This document shows, piece after piece, positions 34,901 through 40,250 of a DNA stretch of 41,028 nt. The position numbers were made by a program, and so were the translations under genes. The stretch comes from DATKLX01 sp035542155 (GTDB lineage: Bacteria > Chloroflexota > Anaerolineae > Anaerolineales > Anaerolineaceae): assembly GCA_035542155.1 (NCBI GenBank), contig DATKLX010000008.1, positions 1 to 41,028 on the forward strand, in the 5' to 3' direction. The notes beneath the pieces were generated by a model. The model did no database searches. It was not told the DNA's origin and was given only the letters and a program-made list of their open reading frames with translations. Each line of letters begins with the position of its first letter. Position 1 is the first letter of the stretch.

Positions 34901-36309
34901 CGGTAGCCTTTCTGCTTCAGTTGTTCGCCAGCTACTCCCGTCGCTTCTTTCAGCACTACGTATTCCCCCGCGCTGTCGATCAGAAAGATCGAGGCGTGGT
35001 AATATCCAAACCTCTCCACCATTAGATTTACGGTAGTGCTCAGGATTTCTTCCAGATTCCTGGCGGACGTTGCGACCTGGGCCACCTCGGACGCAATCCG
35101 GACCTGATGGGTTCGCTCGTTGACCTCGGTTTCCAGATCGCGGTACATGTGGGTGATATCGTCGGCCATATTGTTAAATGAAATGGCTAGCTCACCGATC
35201 TCGTCAGAGCGGTTGATCGGGCTCCGCTCGGTCCAGTCTCCTTCGGCGAAGGCTCGTGTGGATTGGGCCAACTGGTTCAGCGGCTCAACCAGTTGCCGTG
35301 AGCTGATCGAGGAGACGATACTGATCGTGATCACCAGGATTGCCAGAATTACGATTGTAAACGGAACCAGAGAGCCGGCCTGTGAGTACACCACCTCGCT
35401 GGGGATTTCCAGTACCAGATTGGCATCAACTACCGAAAGGCGCTCGCCGTAGGCGAGATAGTTCACCTGGCTGCTGCCCAGATATTCACCAGAGGCAGTT
35501 GGGTAAGTCCGGGTTTTCAGAACGTTGAGGATGGTTTCCTGTTCAGGGGAGATCGGGAGTTCGGTCAGTCCGGTTCGGTTTGGATGATAACCAATCGCCT
35601 GACCATCGGATAAATAGAAAAACGCTCGAGCGGAGGGATTGAATGCATCCGCCGCCGCCAGACTGTTGTGGAAGAAATTACCTGCGCTAAAACCAACCAG
35701 GGTGGCTGTTTTCGAAGAGGATCCAACAGGGATGGTTTTTAGAGTAATGACGACGAGTTGGTTGGCATAGACAGGAGTCGGGGCAAAGATCACGGCCGAA
35801 TGATCCCGGCCAAGGTGGTCTTTCAGCCAGGCTGCTTTGCCATAATTCTGCCCTTCCCACTTGGTTTCAGTCGACAGGATGACGCTTCCGTTCGGGTCGA
35901 GCAGGACGATCTGGTTGAAAAATGGCTGCGTACGGTTCAGCAGCAGTCCGTCCATCGCCAGGGACAGGTTGCCGCGGTCGGTTTGATATTCAGCGGTGCC
36001 CGGTTTTTGGGTTAAAACTGTCTGGATCGCCTTTTTCGTCCCACCTGTGCTGGCAAGGTCGTTCAGGGCATCCTGGCGGGCGGTGATCCCATCTTCGACC
36101 TGTTTTCCCTGCAGGCTGACGATCGACTGAAGCTGGCTCACGACCTGATCGCGCATCAATACCCGCGCGCGATAGTAGGTGACCCCACTCATGAAGAGGA
36201 CCGGAAGAATGGATACGCTCAGAAGAATGATCAGAATTGTCCTGGACAATCCCCCACGAACTGACCGGCGAGAGGGGATAGGTTGGGCTGGCGACACCGG
36301 TACAGGCAT
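31981..36309 (-). CDS. Large membrane receptor: dCache, HAMP, 3 GAF, PAS, 2 GAF, no output domain (1442 aa)
   Basis: A TM helix (about 23-45), an extracytoplasmic dCache-like domain (46-310) and a second TM (311-333) lead into HAMP (334-386, RSDEIGELAISFNNMADDI). The cytoplasmic array is GAF1 403-560, GAF2 570-735, GAF3 738-905, PAS 908-1028 (IPDRIYFKDRESRY, ending SSRDITELKAAQ), GAF4 1040-1195 and GAF5 1215-1365. It finishes with a partial GAF (1375-1420) and a Ser/Ala tail. GAF1 and GAF4 are close to the GAFs of the other receptors; GAF2 looks divergent. No enzymatic output domain is present. The start has GGGAG and lies 12 bases after the second receiver gene. Confidence 0.9.
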   Translation of the reverse strand: MPVPVSPAQPIPSRRSVRGGLSRTILIILLSVSILPVLFMSGVTYYRARVLMRDQVVSQLQSIVSLQGKQVEDGITARQDALNDLASTGGTKKAIQTVLTQKPGTAEYQTDRGNLSLAMDGLLLNRTQPFFNQIVLLDPNGSVILSTETKWEGQNYGKAAWLKDHLGRDHSAVIFAPTPVYANQLVVITLKTIPVGSSSKTATLVGFSAGNFFHNSLAAADAFNPSARAFFYLSDGQAIGYHPNRTGLTELPISPEQETILNVLKTRTYPTASGEYLGSSQVNYLAYGERLSVVDANLVLEIPSEVVYSQAGSLVPFTIVILAILVITISIVSSISSRQLVEPLNQLAQSTRAFAEGDWTERSPINRSDEIGELAISFNNMADDITHMYRDLETEVNERTHQVRIASEVAQVATSARNLEEILSTTVNLMVERFGYYHASIFLIDSAGEYVVLKEATGVAGEQLKQKGYRLAVGSQSIIGWVASHNQPRLTTNVREDPLYLQDALLEGTRSEVAVPISIGSQILGVLDIQSQELTAFDSDTVSILNTLANQIASAIQNIRLLESTEINLQETSLLYQASRQIAQATEVEEAYKIAVRSLEQTPYGSAVLILENDVFRVFPTVHTPDQSPISFPEMIPVPSLGLDDYLSKNNPTLIRDVYQAPSGLFAMLSIPRKLNHSTAAFIPVRSGADLRAFLLFSSPETGVLTETTIQPYQNLGEMLGSALEKIQALITTGLRVNQLQRLNQISQAVGAETDLSNLYRTLHYQIQEQMGDVYFMVAQYDAKTNLIEFPYIFEGGDTVSVEPYPLGEGLTSILIRSGKPLMLVKDTEEKARSLGAKIQGKPAKSWLGVPLLVGGQPIGAMILQDVEQEERFSEDDLNFITTLAPQISAAIRNAQLLKDTRNALQAFEQERFLLNTLLKNIPDRIYFKDRESRYLRASQSTAVHFGLDDPAAMVGKSDFDILPEEEARLRYLEEQDLIHGGEAQIGLIEKETSPSGVERWVLSTRLPLVDADQQTVGLFGSSRDITELKAAQDVAQRRAQQLRTAAEIARDTSGTLELDELLRKVVNLVRERFNFYHASVFLGDSSGEYVELRESTGEAGRKMKEKGHRLGIGSQSVVGQAAIRGEPLVVNDVAKDPTHLPNPLLPDTRAELAIPLKVADRVIGALDVQSMQKQAFSVEEVSILQVLADQLAIAVVNANLFAETQENLAQHRLLHQITTAAASSNGVDEALASAVQGLRVALGGDKVTIFLLNREQNLLQVKSYAGYEEQSFRTFSVPYGQGIIGWVAANRQPVRIDDTRHDQRYIAATPGIQSELAVPLIYRDELLGVLNLENEKANAYNESDQEILGTLGGSLAAIIANSQLIEQIRRQMDRQRQLFEATSKIRRSVNIQNILETSVTEIGKAIGVRRAKIEIHPTVESDEAASSSAASSNPNGKEKKS

Positions 36310-36321
36310 TGGCGTACTCCC

Positions 36322-36816
36322 TTAGTTCAGTTCCCAGACTGGGTCCCCCGTCAGTATTCTATTAATTTGGTCCGGGAAACGATCTGGATCGAGAGGTTTT
36401 CCCAGGAAACCATCAAATCCTGATTGACGGGCTTTATTGATCTGTTCGAGGCTGGCTTCGGCAGTTACGGCGACCACGGGGATCGATCTCAGCCGTTGAG
36501 AAGAGCGGATCTTTTTTAAAGCGCCATACCCGTCTTCGTAGGGAAGGCGAATGTCCATCAAAATCAAATCTACCCGCGGGAGTGTGTCGGCGTATTCAAC
36601 CACTTCATAGCCGGAGGTTTTCCATTCGCAGTGGATTCCTAAAAAGCCCAACATGCGCGCGATCAGGACAAAGTTCGATACGTTGTCTTCGACGACCAGC
36701 ACGGTGGCGTCTCTGGGGAGGGTCATTTTGGAGGAAGACTGCGAACCGGTGTCATCCGCCGGGGATGAGCTCGTTGAGGAGGTGATCGATGAGTGGCGGA
36801 GTGGCTCGGGGAGCAT
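36322..36816 (-). CDS. Stand-alone CheY-like receiver protein (164 aa)
   Basis: A single receiver domain (about residues 37-158) follows a 35-residue Ser/Thr-rich, probably disordered N-terminus. Conserved positions are VVEDN, phospho-Asp88 in ILMDIRLPYEDG, AVTAE and LGKPL with the switch lysine. There is no output domain, so it works as a phosphate shuttle, sink or protein-binding switch. A later ATG at 36726 has no ribosome site, while the ATG at 36816 follows GAGGTAAAG, so the longer form is chosen. The start is 2 bases from the stop of the other receiver gene. Confidence 0.92.
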   Translation of the reverse strand: MLPEPLRHSSITSSTSSSPADDTGSQSSSKMTLPRDATVLVVEDNVSNFVLIARMLGFLGIHCEWKTSGYEVVEYADTLPRVDLILMDIRLPYEDGYGALKKIRSSQRLRSIPVVAVTAEASLEQINKARQSGFDGFLGKPLDPDRFPDQINRILTGDPVWELN

Positions 36817-36818
36817 CT

Positions 36819-37193
36819 TTACCTCTTCACATAGCGGGAGATCACATCGAGGAAATTATCGACATCGATCGGCTTTTCGATGTAGCCATCGCAGCCGGCC
36901 TGCAGAGTTCGCTCGCGGTCGCCCTTCATCACGTTGGCTGTCAGGGCAATGATTGGGATCCGGCTGGTTTCGGGGAGGCCTTTCAACCGGGTAGTCAGGG
37001 TATACCCATCGATATCGGGCATGTTGATGTCCATGAGGATCAAATCCGGGCTGTGCACCTGGATCATGTCCATGGCCTGGGTGGCGCTATCGGCTTCGAG
37101 AACCTCGTATCCATCGGATTGGAGCAGGCGGCGGATGAGAATACGATTATCCTGGTTATCTTCGACGTGCAGGATGGCAAGTTGAGTGGACAT
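36819..37193 (-). CDS. Stand-alone CheY-like receiver protein (124 aa), first gene of the signalling cluster
   Basis: This is a minimal receiver: HVEDN acidic pocket, phospho-Asp55 in ILMDINMPDIDG, ALTAN and IEKPI with the switch lysine. It has the size of CheY/DivK and no output domain. GGAGG lies 7 bases before the ATG. It begins the co-directional run of ten genes. The gap upstream (37194-37290) has only a TATAAC hexamer at 37275-37280 on the minus strand, without a convincing -35, so the cluster promoter is not identified. Hybrid-kinase partners are the likely phosphate donors. Confidence 0.93.
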   Translation of the reverse strand: MSTQLAILHVEDNQDNRILIRRLLQSDGYEVLEADSATQAMDMIQVHSPDLILMDINMPDIDGYTLTTRLKGLPETSRIPIIALTANVMKGDRERTLQAGCDGYIEKPIDVDNFLDVISRYVKR

Positions 37194-37327
37194 AGCTGGA
37201 CCTCCTACCTTGAGATTTTAACACGAAAGGGAAGGGTTTGTACCATGGTGGAGGCCTTTGTTAGTTAGTTGCAAGTTATAGACCCGACTCAATAATGAAG
37301 AATGCCCGCATGAGGACCTCGAAACGC

Positions 37328-37356
37328 TTGAAAAATGATCCAGAACTTGCTATAAT
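37328..37356 (+). promoter_or_regulatory. Sigma70-type promoter for the Sak4-like ATPase gene
   Basis: TTGAAA (37328-37333) and TATAAT (37351-37356) are spaced by 17 bases, with a TGC extension just before the -10. Start of transcription would be near 37363. That rules out the upstream ATG at 37295 and supports the ATG at 37454. The leader is about 90 bases, and I see no clear structure in it. Confidence 0.75.
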
Positions 37357-37453
37357 TAGAACATATATTCTATTAACGGCGTCGTTTCTTGAGGAAATCC
37401 GAGTCCAGAAATGGCTGCGGCGCCGAATCAGACTTTTGTTGTTGGAGTGTCCT

Positions 37454-38587
37454 ATGAAACGCTTTGATGAGCTTTGGCCGTTGCCCTGGCCAGAAATTGT
37501 CGTCGTCACCGGTCCCTATGGATCGGGGAAGTCCACCTTCACCCTCGGCACCGGCGCCTTGCCGGAGCGGACCCTGGTGATCGATTTTGAGAAGTCCCAG
37601 AAAAGTTTTGCCCTCCAGCTTCCACTGACCTACATCGACATGCAGTCGGTCCTGGCCAACAAGTATCCGAATGGGTACAAGGCCCTCAACCTTTTCGACG
37701 AGACCGTCCAGATCCTGGACGACATCGAACCGGGCCGCTACGACGTGATCGTCCTGGATAATGCCTCGATGCTCGAAGATGGGATCCTGGCCTACGTGGA
37801 AAGCCATCCCCAGGAGTTCGGTCACAGCTCCGGCCAGTACAGCTCGATGAACGGGCTCAAATGGGGCGACGTGAAAAATAAATACTCGCAGATTCTCACC
37901 CGCTGGGCCAGCAAGACCAGGATGATCTTTATCGTCGTCCACCTGCGCGATAAGTGGGCGGGCAACTCGATCGTCAAAGACGCCTTTGGCAGGCCTGTCC
38001 AGGAGCCAAAAGGGAAGGAGACCCTCGATATGCTGTCCAGCCTGTTTGTCTGGCTCGAGATGGGGCCCGGCGGCGTGCCGGCAGCGAAAGTGCTCAAATG
38101 CCGCACCGACCGCAAGGTCTATGTCCTCGACCCGCTCAATCCGCCCGCTGACGTCCCCCGGCGCTACCTCAAGGAGTTGAACGGTGAGCCCGGCCTGGTC
38201 TCGATCCCCATCCTGCCCCTGCGCCTGCCCAAGTGCACCTGGGCTGCCATCCGCGAGTACATGCGCAACCCGGCCGACCTGGCCCACCCCAAAGATGGGG
38301 AGATGCCCTCGGACGCCCAGCTCTCCGAGGATGATCGCCTGCGCCTGCGCGCGATCATCTCGCAGAGCGAGGCCGAAAAGGCCGCCGTCGAGAAGATGAA
38401 GATCGAGCAGAACGAGCCGCGCACGAAGAGCGCCCTGATCCAGTTCGGCCGCAGCCTCAACCTGGATGCCAACGAAGTGGGCGACGCGCTCAAGGCTAAA
38501 AACCTGGTTCCCTTCAACCCTGAAAACTGGGACCGGATGAAGGACGCCGTCCGCGAGTTCGCCGAAAATAAACCGGTCGCCGTTTAA
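37454..38587 (+). CDS. Phage-type RecA-like P-loop ATPase (AAA_24 / Sak4-like), putative
   Basis: The 377-aa product has Walker A GPYGSGKST (residues 20-28), a short strand ending in VIDFEK, and Walker B VIVLDNAS (Asp102). The order fits the RecA-like core of AAA_24 proteins, which in phages include Sak4 single-strand-annealing recombinases. Residues from about 290 on are charged and helical and could bind DNA or a partner. The frame extends up to 37295, but the promoter at 37328-37356 and the GGAGTG before the ATG at 37454 favour the shorter form. It stands alone, with its own promoter and a strong terminator, next to tRNA-Gly and a decayed tRNA repeat. That hints at a mobile-element remnant; no integrase or structural phage gene is in the window. 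The function is a family-level guess. Confidence 0.75.
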   Translation: MKRFDELWPLPWPEIVVVTGPYGSGKSTFTLGTGALPERTLVIDFEKSQKSFALQLPLTYIDMQSVLANKYPNGYKALNLFDETVQILDDIEPGRYDVIVLDNASMLEDGILAYVESHPQEFGHSSGQYSSMNGLKWGDVKNKYSQILTRWASKTRMIFIVVHLRDKWAGNSIVKDAFGRPVQEPKGKETLDMLSSLFVWLEMGPGGVPAAKVLKCRTDRKVYVLDPLNPPADVPRRYLKELNGEPGLVSIPILPLRLPKCTWAAIREYMRNPADLAHPKDGEMPSDAQLSEDDRLRLRAIISQSEAEKAAVEKMKIEQNEPRTKSALIQFGRSLNLDANEVGDALKAKNLVPFNPENWDRMKDAVREFAENKPVAV

Positions 38588-38607
38588 CCCAGGCGCGCTG
38601 GATAATG

Positions 38608-38643
38608 ACCATCCCTCGTGTCAAATAACGGGGGATGGTTTTT
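38608..38643 (+). terminator. Intrinsic terminator after the Sak4-like gene
   Basis: A 12-bp stem (ACCATCCCTCGT / ACGGGGGATGGT, one G-T pair) with an 8-base loop is followed by a run of T. It lies 21 bases after the stop codon and just before the tRNA-like repeat. Confidence 0.88.
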
Positions 38644-38648
38644 GTCAG

Positions 38649-38689
38649 GATAGGAATCGAACACACGATATTTTCAGGGAGCAAACGGT
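38649..38689 (-). repeat. Decayed direct copy of the 3' half of tRNA-Gly
   Basis: These 41 bases match the intact tRNA-Gly at about 39077-39120 in the same orientation. They include identical blocks GGAATCGAAC and GCAAACGGT, with a few substitutions and a 3-base deletion at the anticodon loop. The anticodon stem and the T stem no longer pair, so it cannot be a working tRNA. The matched part is the T arm to anticodon arm, the section that integrases often use as an attachment core. It may be an old att site or a remnant of tRNA duplication. The two copies are about 430 bases apart. Confidence 0.65.
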
Positions 38690-38745
38690 CAGCGGCGTAT
38701 TACTTGCTCATTGTTGTGCACCAGGTGGAAGTTACTGCCGTGGGA

Positions 38746-39000
38746 TTAATTGCGTCCACAAGAGCATATACACAGAAAAAAGATGTAGTAGCCCAACGTC
38801 AGGTCAAAGAACAGCGGCCGTTTTTTATTGCCGTACTTCGCATATAAGCCCATCACCAGCAAAAAGCCACCCCGCAGAGCAGTGCCAGGTAATCCTGGCC
38901 GTAGAGCATCTTGATGAATAAGAAACAGATCCCCAAATCTGCCAGCAAGACCGGGATTTTCCACAACGCCTGAATCGGGATGTCCTTCAGGCCGGTGGTA
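38746..39000 (-). pseudogene. Frame-broken fragment of a polytopic membrane protein, resembles GT-C glycosyltransferase
   Basis: On the minus strand, one frame reads IQALWKIPVLLADLGICFLF and on to LLCGVAF before a stop near 38853. The adjacent frame continues hydrophobically (FLLVMGLYAKYGNKK, then LTLGYYIFF) to a stop at 38746. Joining the two with a single frameshift near 38855 gives one membrane-like stretch of about 80 residues with no start codon context. The K-(I/L)-P-x-(I/L)-LADL pattern recalls multi-pass mannosyl/glycosyltransferases of GT-C type. Both ends are missing. The rest of 38690-39070 holds nothing I can identify. Confidence 0.4.
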
Positions 39001-39070
39001 ATTCAACGCGTCTGTAAGGGCATCTGGAGAGCTATATTTCCCCCGTATTGATCTGAATTTCCTTGCTTGA

Positions 39071-39141
39071 GCGGGCGATGGGAATCGAACCCACGACATT
39101 TTGCTTGGGAAGCAAACGGTCTACCGCTGACCTACGCCCGC
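39071..39141 (-). tRNA. tRNA-Gly (anticodon CCC)
   Basis: The 71-base minus-strand sequence folds as a full cloverleaf: acceptor GCGGGCG/CGCCCGC, D arm GGTC/GACC, anticodon stem TTTGC/GCAAA with loop TTCCCAA, and T arm with loop TTCGATT. The anticodon is CCC, which reads GGG glycine codons. The discriminator base is U, normal for glycine. CCA is not encoded. Its promoter lies 12 bases upstream. The 3' half is repeated in decayed form at 38649-38689. Confidence 0.95.
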
Positions 39142-39152
39142 AGATCAATGCG

Positions 39153-39181
39153 ATTATAGTCACACCCAAAGGAGATGTCAA
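39153..39181 (-). promoter_or_regulatory. Perfect consensus promoter of tRNA-Gly
   Basis: On the minus strand TTGACA (39181-39176), 17 bases, then TATAAT (39158-39153): both hexamers and the spacing are exact sigma70 consensus. Transcription should begin near 39146, about five bases before the mature tRNA 5' end. It lies in the gap after the polyprenyl synthase gene. Confidence 0.88.
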
Positions 39182-39194
39182 GCCCGGTTCGATT

Positions 39195-40226
39195 TCAAGA
39201 CTTCCGTTCCCCAAGCTTCCTCGCCAGCTCCAGCAGCGCCGCCCCTGCCTCCGACCTCACCGGGCTGGCCTTCCCCAGCGCTTCAATCGCCTGCCTCGTC
39301 AGCCGGTCCGCGCAGGTCTGAGTGTATTCCTGCGCCCCCTCCCGCGCCAGCAGCAGGGCCATCTCCTCGACCTCCTCCGCCCGCAACGGTCCCTTGTGCC
39401 AGCGCGCCGCGAACTCGCCCCGCTGCTCCAGCCCATAGAGCACCGGCAGCGTCTTCTTCCCGGTCACCAGGTCAGAGGCTGTCGACTTCCCCGTGATCGA
39501 CGCGTCGCCCCAGATCCCCAGCCAGTCGTCCTGGACCTGGAACGCCAGCCCCAGCGCTTCGCCGAACTGGCAGAACGCGTCCACCGTCTCGCGTTCCGCC
39601 CCGCCGACCAGCGCTCCCAGTTCGGCGCAGGCCGAGAGCAGCGCCGCGGTCTTCCCGGCGATCATCGCGAAATAATCCTCGCGGGTCAGATCGGAGCGGG
39701 CTTCATAGCTCATGTCCAGGTACTGGCCCTCGGTCAGCTTCAGGCATGTGTCCTGGAAGACCCTGCCCGCCTCGACCGCGATCTGTGGAGAAGCCGTCTC
39801 GCTCAACTTGAGTAGCGTGGATTGGGCCAGGGTGAACATCAAATCGCCGGCGTTGATTGCCTGCGCAGCGCCCCACTTCACCCAGACGGTCTCCCGCCCG
39901 CGCCGCAGGGTGCTCTGGTCTTGAATGTCGTCGTGTATCAGCGAGAAATTGTGCAGCAGCTCGACCGCCGCTGCGGCCGGGAGCGCCTTTTCCCATTCGC
40001 CGCCGGACGCGGCGCAGCTCAACAGGACCAGGAGCGGCCGGATCCGCTTCCCCTGTGCCTCTTTTCCCGCGCCTGGACCTTCCCAGCCCAGATGGTAGGC
40101 CAGCATGTGGCGGAGAGTGCGGTAGCGCCCGGCATCCGGGTCGTCTTTCCCAATTTCCACGACGGCGGCCTTCAGCTCGGTCTCCACCGCCGGTTGCATG
40201 ATTCTGGCGAATTCATCGAAGGACAT
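39195..40226 (-). CDS. trans-polyprenyl diphosphate synthase (GGPP/FPP synthase type)
   Basis: It condenses isopentenyl diphosphate with allylic diphosphates to make C15-C20 or longer chains in the cytosol. The 343-aa protein has the first Asp-rich motif DDIQD (residues 99-103) followed by QSTLRRGRETVW. The second is QDDWLGIWGD near residue 234, and KTAALLSACAELGALVG and TGKKTLPVLYGLEQ also fit the family. The C-terminal part is slightly longer than in FPP synthase of E. coli. Chain length cannot be set with confidence: the positions before DDIQD read HNFSLIH. It lies 24 bases after the isopentenyl-diphosphate isomerase gene, so both steps of prenyl precursor supply are in one operon. Confidence 0.92.
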   Translation of the reverse strand: MSFDEFARIMQPAVETELKAAVVEIGKDDPDAGRYRTLRHMLAYHLGWEGPGAGKEAQGKRIRPLLVLLSCAASGGEWEKALPAAAAVELLHNFSLIHDDIQDQSTLRRGRETVWVKWGAAQAINAGDLMFTLAQSTLLKLSETASPQIAVEAGRVFQDTCLKLTEGQYLDMSYEARSDLTREDYFAMIAGKTAALLSACAELGALVGGAERETVDAFCQFGEALGLAFQVQDDWLGIWGDASITGKSTASDLVTGKKTLPVLYGLEQRGEFAARWHKGPLRAEEVEEMALLLAREGAQEYTQTCADRLTRQAIEALGKASPVRSEAGAALLELARKLGERKS

Positions 40227-40250
40227 GACTCCCCACCCGATCGTTCTGGC

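Noticed and set aside
17737..36309. Repeated GAF-coding stretches as DNA repeats or a mobile element
   Set aside because: The similarity is at protein level, between domain paralogues; no flanking inverted repeats, transposase or target duplications were seen.
37295..37453. Start of the Sak4-like protein at 37295
   Set aside because: The promoter -35 and -10 boxes lie inside this extension, so the transcript would not include it.
37373..38287. 304-aa minus-strand frame opposite the Sak4-like gene
   Set aside because: The opposite strand has Walker A and B motifs, a consensus promoter and a terminator; the antisense translation has none of these.
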